16,374 bases of DNA from an uncultured Acholeplasmatales bacterium (GCA_937877075.1 CALEGD010000074.1:1-16374), one strand, 5' to 3'; counted from the stretch's first letter, positions 6,867 to 13,975 are shown. Made by a program: numbers and translations. The notes: generated by a model from the letters alone, not told the origin.

Positions 6867-6869
6867 ATC

Positions 6870-7952
6870 TTACCCTCTATTTACATTGTAGGTAAATTCA
6901 ATTCCTTCTTGAGTAGCATCAGTCAGACTTTTGATATCGATTCGCCAACCGATAGCATAAGCCGCCAGTCTTGCATTTTGACCGTTCTTACCGATAGCAA
7001 GTGAATATTGGTCATCCTTTACAATCACGGTAGCCTGTTTGGTCTTTTCATCAGCAATGACACTTAAAACCTTGGCGGGCATCAATGCCTCGGCTATCAA
7101 ATCTACCGAATCTTCTTTCCAGGTAAAAATGTCAATCTTTTCATTATTCAACATTTCGTTGATTTTTTTAATTCGAAGTCCGCCCTGACCGACACAAGCG
7201 CCTTTGGGATCAAGGTTATTTTTTAATGAAAGGACACCAATTTTCGTACGCGATCCAGGATCCCTGGCAATACCAATAATTTCAATCGAACCATCCGCAA
7301 CTTCAGGTATCTCCATTTCAAACAATCTTTTTACAATTTCGCGATTTGTTCTTGTCAGAAAGATTTTCGGACCTTTGGTTGTTTTTTCAACCTTAGTAAT
7401 ATAAACCTTCTTTTCATCGCCGGGATAAAAACTTTCACCGGGAACGCCTTCCTTATCCGGCATATTTGCAAAACAATCTTTTCCGACACTGAATGTTACA
7501 AAATTATTGCTGTAGTCGGTAACCTTAGCGGTAATTACTTCTCCAACTTTATCTTTAAAGTAATTATAAGAATTTTCTCTTTCCAATTCTTTCAATCCGC
7601 TTAAAAGGCTCTGCTTAAAAATGGAAGCCGCTTTGCGAGAAAAGCTATTGAGATTAATTTCAGTTTTTATCTCGGTACCAACTTTGGCTTTCGGTTTAAT
7701 TTCCAAAGCAGTCTCGAGAGTGATTTGGCCTTTCGGACCTTCTGGATCAATTTCTTCTACAACATATTTATACTCAAATACTTTAATTCTTTTCTTTTCA
7801 AAATCCCATTCAGTCTTGATGTCACCTTGATATCCACTATTTCGGCTGGCAACCGAAATTGCCGTTTCGACCTTTGAAAGGACTTCCTCGATTGAAAGGC
7901 CTCTTTCATAAGCAACAGCCTCCAATGATTCATAAAAATTCTTACTGATCAT
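6870..7952 (-). CDS. nusA: Transcription termination/antitermination factor NusA
   Basis: A 360-residue NusA, which binds RNA polymerase and modulates pausing, termination and antitermination. Parts: N-terminal polymerase-binding domain (1 to about 130), S1 domain (about 135-200, GEVITAKVTDYSNNFVTFSVG), KH1 (GACVGQGGLRIKKI) and KH2 (AIGKNGQNARLAAYAIGW). It ends shortly after KH2 with no C-terminal acidic repeats, as in Firmicutes. There are two adjacent ATG codons. The second (7952-7950) is 5 nt from AGGAGGG (7964-7958), the first (7955) only 2 nt, so the second is preferred. The ribosome-binding site overlaps the rimP stop codon, indicating coupling. Confidence 0.97.
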   Translation of the reverse strand: MISKNFYESLEAVAYERGLSIEEVLSKVETAISVASRNSGYQGDIKTEWDFEKKRIKVFEYKYVVEEIDPEGPKGQITLETALEIKPKAKVGTEIKTEINLNSFSRKAASIFKQSLLSGLKELERENSYNYFKDKVGEVITAKVTDYSNNFVTFSVGKDCFANMPDKEGVPGESFYPGDEKKVYITKVEKTTKGPKIFLTRTNREIVKRLFEMEIPEVADGSIEIIGIARDPGSRTKIGVLSLKNNLDPKGACVGQGGLRIKKINEMLNNEKIDIFTWKEDSVDLIAEALMPAKVLSVIADEKTKQATVIVKDDQYSLAIGKNGQNARLAAYAIGWRIDIKSLTDATQEGIEFTYNVNRG

Positions 7953-7962
7953 CATTTCCCTC

Positions 7963-8430
7963 CTAAAATTTTACCGCTAATCTTATCATATTTATCTGAT
8001 TCATGCCAATTTCAATTTCCTTAATTTGACCTCTGATATCAGCCTTAACGGTTATTTTTTTATCGTCAAATGCAAGTAAAACTCCGTATATTTCTTTTTT
8101 TCCTGAAACTTTTTCCTTCACCTTAATACAAATATATTCGCCGACCGCCTCTTTTATCTCACTATTTGTCCGCAGTTCCTTTTCGATACCTTCTGACGAG
8201 ACTTCAAGATAATATTCGTCGGGGAAAATATCAATGGCATCAAGTTCATCACTGATTTTACGGTTCAAGTCGCCCGAGTCATCAATTGTCATCACCGGTT
8301 CTTTTCTTGCAATGATGCGGAGTATTTTTATTCCCAATTCATGTACAAAATCAACGCTGATTATTTCCATGCCAAGCTCTTTGGCACAACTATCAGCAAT
8401 CTCTTTCACTTTTTTTAACTTTTCTTTCAT
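7963..8430 (-). CDS. rimP: Ribosome maturation factor RimP
   Basis: A 155-residue RimP, needed for maturation of the 30S subunit. Seen: the N-terminal domain with LGMEIISVDFVHELGIKILRIIARKE, DDSGDLNRKISDELDAIDIFPDEYYLEVSSEGIEKEL (matching the conserved Y.LEVSSPG-type motif, here SSEGIEKEL), then the C-terminal beta-barrel. In most relatives the motif reads SSPGLDRPL; here the proline is replaced by glutamate. ATG at 8430 has AGGTG 5 nt upstream. It is the first gene of a six-gene operon with nusA, rnpM, ylxQ, infB and rbfA, directly behind a strong promoter. Confidence 0.95.
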   Translation of the reverse strand: MKEKLKKVKEIADSCAKELGMEIISVDFVHELGIKILRIIARKEPVMTIDDSGDLNRKISDELDAIDIFPDEYYLEVSSEGIEKELRTNSEIKEAVGEYICIKVKEKVSGKKEIYGVLLAFDDKKITVKADIRGQIKEIEIGMNQINMIRLAVKF

Positions 8431-8451
8431 GTTTCACCTATTCATTATTTA

Positions 8452-8476
8452 AAGGAGTGAGATTACCTCACTCCTT
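8452..8476 (-). other. Leader stem-loop upstream of rimP
   Basis: A perfect 10-bp inverted repeat, AAGGAGTGAG (8452-8461) and CTCACTCCTT (8467-8476), with a 5-nt loop. It sits in the transcribed leader, between the promoter and the rimP start. On the minus strand it is followed by only three or four T residues before mixed sequence, so it is a weak candidate for a terminator. It could act as an attenuator, a protein-binding hairpin or a 5' stabiliser. Confidence 0.6.
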
Positions 8477-8497
8477 AATTTACCATTCCTAAATCAT

Positions 8498-8526
8498 ATT
8501 ATACCACGAACATATAACAATGTCAA
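8498..8526 (-). promoter_or_regulatory. Consensus sigma-A promoter of the rimP-rbfA operon
   Basis: On the minus strand TTGACA (8526-8521), exactly 17 nt, then TATAAT (8503-8498). Both hexamers match consensus exactly. Transcription would start near 8491, giving a leader of about 60 nt that contains the stem-loop. The -35 lies about 20 bp beyond the msrA stop codon. Confidence 0.9.
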
Positions 8527-8544
8527 CGCAGAAGGGAAATAAAT

Positions 8545-9048
8545 TTATAGGTCTTTTTTCTCGTCTGCACGCAACAAGTTTAGGTTAACATGGCAATAAC
8601 CACCGGGGTTTTTATCTAAATAATCCTGGTGGTATTCTTCGGCGGGGAAAAACCCTTCTTCTTCAAGGACTTCAACGGCAATCCTGCCTTTATGCTCCCG
8701 ATTCTTTTTGGAAATAAAATCTTCGATTACTTTTCTATCTTCCTGAAGTTTGTAATAAACTCCGGTCCGATATTGAATCCCGATATCATTCCCTTGGCGA
8801 TTAAGACTTACGGGATCAATAATCCGAAAAAGATGAATTAGCAGTTTCTCCAAAGAAAGAACTTCTTCGTCATAATAAATTTCAACCGCTTCCGAATGCG
8901 TTGCTCTTCCGGATTTTAAATCCTCATACCGGGGATTTTCCATATTTCCGTTAGTATAGCCTACAGAGGTGCTTTTAACCCCTTTCAACATTTTAAAATA
9001 AGCTTCTACTCCCCAAAAGCAGCCCCCTGCAAAAACAATTCTTTTCAT
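8545..9048 (-). CDS. msrA: Peptide-methionine (S)-S-oxide reductase
   Basis: A 167-residue MsrA that reduces the S-epimer of methionine sulfoxide in proteins and as free amino acid, a repair step after oxidative damage. Seen: catalytic C10 in AGGCFWG, the tyrosine/asparagine stretch VGYTNGNMENPRYEDLKSGRATHSEAVEI, EEYHQDYL (138-145), and a C-terminal C152 in GGYCHVN, which may be a resolving cysteine. There is no fused MsrB domain and no msrB nearby. ATG at 9048 has a modest AAAGGA about 10 nt upstream. It lies 25 bp after the YolD-like gene with no terminator, so it is probably the last gene of the polymerase-YolD-MsrA unit. No terminator is visible before rimP, so read-through into that operon is possible. 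Confidence 0.95.
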   Translation of the reverse strand: MKRIVFAGGCFWGVEAYFKMLKGVKSTSVGYTNGNMENPRYEDLKSGRATHSEAVEIYYDEEVLSLEKLLIHLFRIIDPVSLNRQGNDIGIQYRTGVYYKLQEDRKVIEDFISKKNREHKGRIAVEVLEEEGFFPAEEYHQDYLDKNPGGYCHVNLNLLRADEKKDL

Positions 9049-9073
9049 AAACTTTCATTCCTTTAATTATATT

Positions 9074-9394
9074 TTATCTGCCTTCTTCAATATCAATGAT
9101 ATCACGGAGTTTAATGCTAACGCTACGGATTTTTATTTTTCCGTTAATTTGGTCTATTCTTTCTACGATTCCCTCAATCTTATGCAGATATCCGTCCCGA
9201 TAATAAGTAATTATTAAATCCCTATTTTCCGAATAGGCGATTTGAAGAATTCGATTCATTTCCTCTATTTTATCCGGTAATAGAGCTGGTCTGGAAATTT
9301 TTCCTTTTTCATACTCAGCTTCCCTAAGTGAATTCTTATAGCCCTCCAAAGCGTCATAGGGCTGCCATTTACCGCGCCTTTCCTTACTCGGCAT
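9074..9394 (-). CDS. YolD-like family protein
   Basis: A 106-residue protein with the YolD-like architecture: a basic N-terminus (KERRGKWQPYDALEGYKNSLREAEYEKGK), the conserved segment PALLPDKIEEMNRILQIA, and a small beta-rich C-terminal half (DLIITYYRDGYLHKIEGIVERIDQINGKIKIRSVSIKLRDIIDIE). YolD-like genes commonly accompany UvrX/YqjW-type Y-family polymerases in Firmicutes; a role as accessory or regulator of the polymerase is suspected but not shown. ATG at 9394 has AGGAGG 6 nt upstream and overlaps the polymerase stop codon by 11 bp, so the pair is translationally coupled. Confidence 0.85.
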   Translation of the reverse strand: MPSKERRGKWQPYDALEGYKNSLREAEYEKGKISRPALLPDKIEEMNRILQIAYSENRDLIITYYRDGYLHKIEGIVERIDQINGKIKIRSVSIKLRDIIDIEEGR

Positions 9395-10634
9395 TATGTC
9401 CTCCTATTAGATTGTTTCTTCTGATAAATGTTGATTTTTCTATATTTGATACTGCCAGATGCACGGCATTCTTACCATATTTTTCTTTAATTTGACCAAG
9501 TGCTTGGTAGAGATCATGTTCTTTTATATCTTGCTTTACATCGTTAAAGAGATTTGTTTGAACAAAATCTTCATTTTGAAGAATTCCAACCCTGACTCTA
9601 ATTTGCCTAATCGGTTTATCTTCTATATGTTCATAATAAATTTTAAGATAGTTTTCTACCAAAACTTTCCTACTATTAGTCTTACAAGGCAGTTTCCGTT
9701 GACGGGAAAAACCGCCGCCGCCGGCAGTCTCGGAATATCCGATTGCAAGTCCAATCAACTGACAGGTTAGTCTTCTGGCCACAAGTTCAGTCGCAATTTC
9801 ATCAACCGTTTCAAGCAAGATGACTTCTAAATCCCGATAATTATAATCTTCATAGAGAACCTGACCATGTCCGAAAGATTTACTTTCAGGCAAATAATTC
9901 CTTGCTTCCTGAACGGTGGTTTTTTCAATGCCATATGCATGTTCAAGAAGTTCTCGGCCGATGATTCCGAATTCTTTTTCTAAAGAACAAAGCGGATACT
10001 TGGCAAGTTGACCTAGATTTTTTATTCCCATTTTATGAAGTCGCTTTTCCATTCTAGAACCAATTCCCCAGATTTGGCTTAAAGGTTCAACATTCCATAT
10101 TTTCTCTTTAAATAAATCACTATCCAAATAAGCGATATTATCAGCGCTGTGCTTGGCAAGTATATCAAGGGCCACCTTTGAAAGAAAAATATTATCTCCG
10201 ATCCCACAACTTGCCGTAATTCCTGTTTCTTGATAAATATCTTCAAGAACCTTTGCAGCAATTGCTTTCGGTGCCATATTATAATATTTCATATAGCTAG
10301 TTAGATCCAAGAACGCTTCATCAATACTATAAACATGAACATCTTCTTTATCGACATATTTTAAATAGATCGAATAAATCTTAGTTGCATACTCAATATA
10401 TCTTTTCATTCTCGGCTTCGCATAGATAATCTTTAAATCTTTCGGCAAATTATAAATCCGACAACGGGAACTGACTCCATAACTTTTAAGTTTCGGAGTC
10501 ACAGCTAGCACAATTGATCCTTGCCCCCTTTCCTTGTCTGCAACAACAAGATTTGTTTCAAAGGGATTAAGTCCTCGGAGTACGCATTCCACGGAAGCAT
10601 AAAAACTTTTAAGGTCTATACAAAATACTACCAT
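9384..10634 (-). CDS. Y-family translesion DNA polymerase (UvrX/DinB type)
   Basis: A 416-residue Y-family polymerase that copies past damaged bases without proofreading. Seen: the first catalytic aspartate D6 in FCIDLKSFYASVE, fingers with a basic stretch, the palm motif YSIDEAFLD with D105/E106, a thumb helix-hairpin-helix (IWGIGSRMEKRLHKMGI), the little-finger domain, and QTNLF (359-363), a good beta-clamp-binding pentapeptide. The family's UvrX/YqjW branch, rather than DinB proper, is suggested by the YolD partner. The start is ATG 10634-10632, with AGGAGG 5 nt upstream. A longer frame from 10739 runs through the promoter and is rejected. No LexA-type operator (CGAAC-N4-GTTCG) was seen upstream. 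Confidence 0.93.
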   Translation of the reverse strand: MVVFCIDLKSFYASVECVLRGLNPFETNLVVADKERGQGSIVLAVTPKLKSYGVSSRCRIYNLPKDLKIIYAKPRMKRYIEYATKIYSIYLKYVDKEDVHVYSIDEAFLDLTSYMKYYNMAPKAIAAKVLEDIYQETGITASCGIGDNIFLSKVALDILAKHSADNIAYLDSDLFKEKIWNVEPLSQIWGIGSRMEKRLHKMGIKNLGQLAKYPLCSLEKEFGIIGRELLEHAYGIEKTTVQEARNYLPESKSFGHGQVLYEDYNYRDLEVILLETVDEIATELVARRLTCQLIGLAIGYSETAGGGGFSRQRKLPCKTNSRKVLVENYLKIYYEHIEDKPIRQIRVRVGILQNEDFVQTNLFNDVKQDIKEHDLYQALGQIKEKYGKNAVHLAVSNIEKSTFIRRNNLIGGHNAE

Positions 10635-10654
10635 TGGTGCCTCCTTATAAAAAT

Positions 10655-10683
10655 ATTCTATCACAAGTGTTTTTCTTTGTCTA
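10655..10683 (-). promoter_or_regulatory. Sigma-A promoter of the polymerase-YolD-MsrA unit
   Basis: On the minus strand TAGACA (10683-10678), 17 nt, then TAGAAT (10660-10655); each hexamer has one mismatch to consensus. The -10 is about 20 nt before the AGGAGG ribosome-binding site. Confidence 0.7.
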
Positions 10684-10771
10684 TTTGAAAAAGCATGATT
10701 TTTTTCATCTTTTAGGTAAATAATAAAATTAAAAATCAATCATTTTCCCAACTTAAATTCTTATAATTTAG

Positions 10772-10790
10772 TATAATACTTTTAAAGTAT
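10772..10790 (+). promoter_or_regulatory. Probable promoter -10 and overlapping inverted repeat before the DUF1858 gene
   Basis: TATAAT at 10772-10777 is a consensus -10, and another TATAAT lies at 10762-10767. No convincing -35 is present. ATACTTT (10776-10782) and AAAGTAT (10784-10790) form a 7-bp inverted repeat around one base, overlapping the expected transcription start, so it could be an operator. A weak -35 would fit activator dependence (inference). Confidence 0.5.
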
Positions 10791-10814
10791 AAAATGCATA
10801 AAAGAGGAGGTCGA

Positions 10815-11048
10815 ATGGATAAAATAAATCTTAATACACCAATCTTAGAATTGGTTAAGAAATATCCAAAGATTAAAGATATAATGAATTCTTTAGGCTT
10901 TAAAAACATTACGAATCCGGCAATGTTACAGACAGCAGGAAGAATCATAACGATAAAAACCGGTTCAAAAATGATGAAAATCGACTTAAACTTAATAAAA
11001 GAAAAATTTTTAGAACATAATTTTATATTGGAGGATAATAATGAGTGA
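10815..11048 (+). CDS. DUF1858 domain protein
   Basis: A 77-residue protein consisting of a single DUF1858 domain. Seen: NTPILELVKKYPKIKDIMNSLGF, then the family tail NPAMLQTAGRIITIKTGSKMMKIDL. DUF1858 is distantly similar to the N-terminal domain of the ScdA/YtfE (RIC) di-iron proteins that respond to nitrosative and oxidative stress, but this copy has no cysteines. I choose ATG 10815 because AGAGGAGG lies about 4 nt upstream; an ATG at 10794 has no such site. The stop overlaps the next gene's start by 8 bp (ATGAGTGA), so the two are coupled and probably function together. The biochemical role is unknown. Confidence 0.85.
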   Translation: MDKINLNTPILELVKKYPKIKDIMNSLGFKNITNPAMLQTAGRIITIKTGSKMMKIDLNLIKEKFLEHNFILEDNNE

Positions 11049-12258
11049 ATTAATAAATAACAGCGAATTCCGCCAAAAAAAACTTAAGGAATTGATTAAG
11101 TCCCTACATGACGGTAAAACCGTCGATGAGGTCAAAGGAGAATTTGAGAAGCATTTCGGAAATGTTTCTACAACCGAAATATCGCAAATAGAACAAGCCT
11201 TAATCAAAGAAGGATTGGCGGTTGAAGAAGTTCAACGACTTTGTGATGTTCATGCCAGCGTCTTTAAAGGTTCAATTTCGGAAATTCATTCCAAAAAGGA
11301 TCATAGCAGAATCGAAGGACATCCGGTACATACTTTTCTGGCTGAGAACGAGGCAATCGAAAAACTGATCGAAGAAGAAATTATTCCAAATCTGGATAGT
11401 CTTCTTGAAGGTTTCAATAATAACACCTATTTGCTTCTAAGAATTGCTTTTGATAAGCTTCTGGAAATAGAACACCATTATTCAAGAAAGGAATATCTTT
11501 TCTTTCCTTATCTTGAAAAACATGGTATTACCGCCCCACCGAAAGTTATGTGGGGAGTGGATGATGAGATCAGAGCCGAACTGAAGGAAGTTATTTCTAT
11601 TTTAAACTCCCCTGACATGAAAATTGATAAACTCGATCAAAAAGCCCGGGCTGTTATCCAGAGGATAAGAGATATGATCTTTAAAGAAGATAATATCTTG
11701 CTTCCTTTAATGGAAGAAACCTTTACTTTCTATGAGTGGATTAAAATTGATGAAACGACCTCGGAATTCGGCTACACTTTAATTAAACCTTCACGCTCTT
11801 GGAAAGTGGAAGATAAAGAAGAGGAAGGAATAGAGGATAGACCGAATCTAGTCGGAGAAGTTAATTTCGATGCCGGAAGTATGACTCCCGAAGAACTGAA
11901 TGCAATGTTGAATACATTACCTTTGGATTTAACATTTGTTGATAAAGACGATAAAGTGAAATATTTCACCCAAGGGAAGGAAAGAATCTTCGTCCGCCCC
12001 AAGACCATTATCGGCAGAGAAGTTTCGCTTTGCCATCCACCCGCCAGTGTCGGGGTTGTAGAAGAAATCATCAACAGTTTTAAAACCGGTGAAAAAGATC
12101 ACGAAGATTTTTGGATTAAAAGCGGTAACAAGTTTATTTATATTCGCTATTTCGCTGTCCGTAACAGTGAAGGTGAATATTTAGGAACCTTAGAATTAAC
12201 TCAAGATATTAAACCGATAACAGAACTCGAAGGCGAAAAACGTCTTGTGAGCAAATAA
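11041..12258 (+). CDS. DUF438 / hemerythrin-like / PAS protein
   Basis: A 405-residue soluble protein in three parts. Residues about 10-75 are the DUF438 helical domain. Residues about 85-232 are a hemerythrin-like four-helix bundle with candidate iron ligands H94/H97 (GHPVHTFLAENE), H145/H146 with E151 (EIEHHYSRKEYLFFP), and E216 (FKEDNILLP). Residues about 285-395 are a PAS domain (LPLDLTFVDKDDKVKYFTQGKERIF ... FWIKSGNKFIYIRYFAVR). The PAS contains the conserved CHPP at 331-334, which could bind heme or metal. Such proteins are typical of anaerobes and are plausible oxygen or NO sensors, but no output domain is present. ATG at 11041 with TTGGAGG upstream. It is followed by a bidirectional terminator shared with the Fnr-like gene. 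Confidence 0.9.
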   Translation: MSELINNSEFRQKKLKELIKSLHDGKTVDEVKGEFEKHFGNVSTTEISQIEQALIKEGLAVEEVQRLCDVHASVFKGSISEIHSKKDHSRIEGHPVHTFLAENEAIEKLIEEEIIPNLDSLLEGFNNNTYLLLRIAFDKLLEIEHHYSRKEYLFFPYLEKHGITAPPKVMWGVDDEIRAELKEVISILNSPDMKIDKLDQKARAVIQRIRDMIFKEDNILLPLMEETFTFYEWIKIDETTSEFGYTLIKPSRSWKVEDKEEEGIEDRPNLVGEVNFDAGSMTPEELNAMLNTLPLDLTFVDKDDKVKYFTQGKERIFVRPKTIIGREVSLCHPPASVGVVEEIINSFKTGEKDHEDFWIKSGNKFIYIRYFAVRNSEGEYLGTLELTQDIKPITELEGEKRLVSK

Positions 12259-12265
12259 TTAGAGT

Positions 12266-12298
12266 AAAAAACTACACTTCAAAATAGTGTAGTTTTTT
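12266..12298. terminator. Bidirectional terminator between DUF438 and Fnr-like genes
   Basis: A perfect 13-bp stem AAAAAACTACACT (12266-12278) / AGTGTAGTTTTTT (12286-12298) with a 7-nt loop. A T-run lies on the 3' side on either strand, so it can serve both convergent genes. Confidence 0.9.
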
Positions 12299-12302
12299 AT
12301 TA

Positions 12303-12983
12303 TTAATCAATTGAAGCCAAAGCTTTTTGATTAGTTATGATTATTTTCCTTTGACCGATTTGTCTAATATACTTTTGGCTTTCAAACAAAGTAAGTTTTC
12401 TGCTCAATGTTTCTTGACTCATGCCGATTTGGGAGGCAAAATTCGCCTTGGTTGTGTTCAGTTCTACCACCCCGTATTTATCCGCAATCTTCAATAAAGC
12501 CCTAGCCAGGCGCCATTCGACACTATGAAGGTTAATATTTTGTATCATGTTCTCCATAAAGTCCAATCTGCGACTGAGTTCCTCCATTATTTTGAAACCT
12601 ATCACCGGATACTTAGCAATATGCTTTCTCATAATGCTTCCCTCAATTATACAAACGGCGGAATTTTCCAAAACCTCTGCATTATCGGTAACCGAAAGAT
12701 TTGTAAGGAGAGAGAGTTCACCGAGAAATTCTCCCGGTCCAAGAATCCGAATAACTTGTTCTTTACCGCTCTCACTCAAACGAGAAATTTTAATTTTACC
12801 GGAATTAATAATATAAAGTTTAGTATTTTCGCTTCCGGTACTATAAATTAAATCTCCCTTCTTATAATGTTTGTGTTGGATAAGTTTTATTATTTCATTC
12901 CTCTCCTCATCACTTAAAGGGTTAAAAATCGGAACAATATCAATACAACGTTCAGCGTCCTTGCTTCCACATTCACATTTCAT
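12303..12983 (-). CDS. Crp/Fnr-family regulator with N-terminal cysteines
   Basis: A 226-residue transcription factor with a cyclic-nucleotide-binding-type sensor domain (about 15-115, GDLIYSTGSENTKLYIINSGKIKI ... LGPGEFLGELSLL), a dimerisation helix, and a C-terminal winged helix whose recognition part reads MSQETLSRKL, close to Fnr/Crp ETxSR. From the chosen start the cysteines are C3, C5, C13 and C111 (SAVCIIE). C111 falls where E. coli FNR has its fourth ligand C122, so an oxygen- or NO-labile Fe-S cluster is plausible (inference); the spacing C-X-C-X7-C is not the E. coli one. ATG 12983 is chosen because AAGGAG lies 9 nt upstream; ATG 13001 lacks a site. It is convergent with the DUF438 gene. 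Confidence 0.9.
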   Translation of the reverse strand: MKCECGSKDAERCIDIVPIFNPLSDEERNEIIKLIQHKHYKKGDLIYSTGSENTKLYIINSGKIKISRLSESGKEQVIRILGPGEFLGELSLLTNLSVTDNAEVLENSAVCIIEGSIMRKHIAKYPVIGFKIMEELSRRLDFMENMIQNINLHSVEWRLARALLKIADKYGVVELNTTKANFASQIGMSQETLSRKLTLFESQKYIRQIGQRKIIITNQKALASID

Positions 12984-13066
12984 AAGTTTTTTCTCCTTCA
13001 TTATATTTTAGATTCATTAACCTTCTTATTAATAAAATTCTATGAATAAAAAAGGTAATCTTTCAT

Positions 13067-13915
13067 TTAAACTTTACTTTTAAGAAAAGTAGTAATGGTT
13101 GCATCCAAGTTTCTCAAGACTGCAAAATTTAAGTAACGGTAATTGCGGTCGACAATTTGCCTAGTTATTCCTAATATTTCTCCAACTTTCGTACTGAAAC
13201 CTTTCTTCCAAAAAGAATTATACAAGATTTGATAATCTTCGGAAAAGTCAGTTTGGATCAAATCAACCGCTTGAATATAATCAATGTATTTTCCGTAATC
13301 AATGATCGGAAATTTATTTCTTTCTAAGTTAATATTTAGATCAACCAAATCGGGATACTCTATCAGATATTGATATAAATCAGATTTAAATTTCAAAATC
13401 AAGGAAAGCCTTGCAATCATATCCTGTCTTTTTAAGATTGAGAAATCTCCCTTTAATGGAAAGAGGAATTCTGAAAAAAGTTGGATTAGATTTGCAGGGA
13501 TTGAAGGATCACTCCTCATTTCAGTCCTCATTAGAAAAAACATATTTAAAAACTTATCAGTTTCATCTTCGGTTCCTAGAATTATATCATAATTATTATT
13601 AATACAAAAATTTAAAGCGGTTAAGGCATTTTCTAAAACTTTCTGGAGCTCATTTATTTTACCGAATGATAAGCCGGACTTGATTTTAAGCGGATAAAGA
13701 AGAACTACTAAAAGTCGATAATAAAGAAAAGCAGTATCTGTGTTTTTGAAAACGGCCGACATATCGCCGGAATTAATTTCTACTTTTTCTTCAATTTCTT
13801 TATCGAAAAGACGATTCAAAAAGTCTATTGATGATCTAAATAATTTTTGAATCATAATTTTGTCTTCATAAGCATCCAAATTATCTAAATTCGAGATTAA
13901 AATGGCATATTTCAT
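13067..13915 (-). CDS. SatD-family-like protein
   Basis: A 282-residue soluble protein of uncertain function. The start MKYAILISNLDN, the segment INSGDMSAVFKN at about 48-58, IKSGLSFGKI at about 78-87, and a C-terminal helix-turn-helix (FSTKVGEILGITRQIVDRNYRYLNFAVL, about 240-267) follow the layout of SatD-family proteins. In those the N-terminal part reads roughly as K-x-A-x-I-G-D and G-D-E-F, and the C-terminus reads as a regulator-type helix-turn-helix. Here the expected acidic residues are replaced (SNLDN for GD, GDMSA for GDEF), so any catalytic or ligand function may be lost. ATG at 13915 has GAGGT 5 nt upstream. It ends about 80 bp before the Fnr-like start, with no terminator seen. 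Assignment is by pattern only; an unrelated DNA-binding protein is the alternative. Confidence 0.5.
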   Translation of the reverse strand: MKYAILISNLDNLDAYEDKIMIQKLFRSSIDFLNRLFDKEIEEKVEINSGDMSAVFKNTDTAFLYYRLLVVLLYPLKIKSGLSFGKINELQKVLENALTALNFCINNNYDIILGTEDETDKFLNMFFLMRTEMRSDPSIPANLIQLFSEFLFPLKGDFSILKRQDMIARLSLILKFKSDLYQYLIEYPDLVDLNINLERNKFPIIDYGKYIDYIQAVDLIQTDFSEDYQILYNSFWKKGFSTKVGEILGITRQIVDRNYRYLNFAVLRNLDATITTFLKSKV

Positions 13916-13957
13916 AATCTACCTCGTTATATATTTTACTATTTAAGATTTACTAAT

Positions 13958-13975
13958 GCAACACTTTTGCGTTGC
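13958..13975. repeat. Inverted repeat upstream of the SatD-like gene
   Basis: GCAAC (13958-13962) and GTTGC (13971-13975) are separated by 8 nt, about 45 bp before the start codon. The site is GC-rich against an AT-rich background and lies near a possible promoter (TAAAAT on the minus strand near 13936). An operator for the SatD-like protein's own helix-turn-helix is possible. Confidence 0.35.

Noticed and set aside
8452..8476. Leader hairpin read as a full rho-independent terminator for msrA
   Set aside because: It lies downstream of the rimP promoter and lacks a T-run on the minus strand; kept only as a leader structure.
10635..10814. LexA/SOS operator in front of the Y-family polymerase
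   Set aside because: No CGAAC-N4-GTTCG or close variant could be found by eye on either strand.
10736..10948. Minus-strand 70-residue frame opposite the DUF1858 gene
   Set aside because: Shadow of a clear gene; no family resemblance, and it covers the promoter region.
12525..12851. Plus-strand frames of 89 and 108 residues inside the Fnr-like gene
   Set aside because: Antisense shadows of a well-supported Crp/Fnr coding sequence, without ribosome-binding sites.
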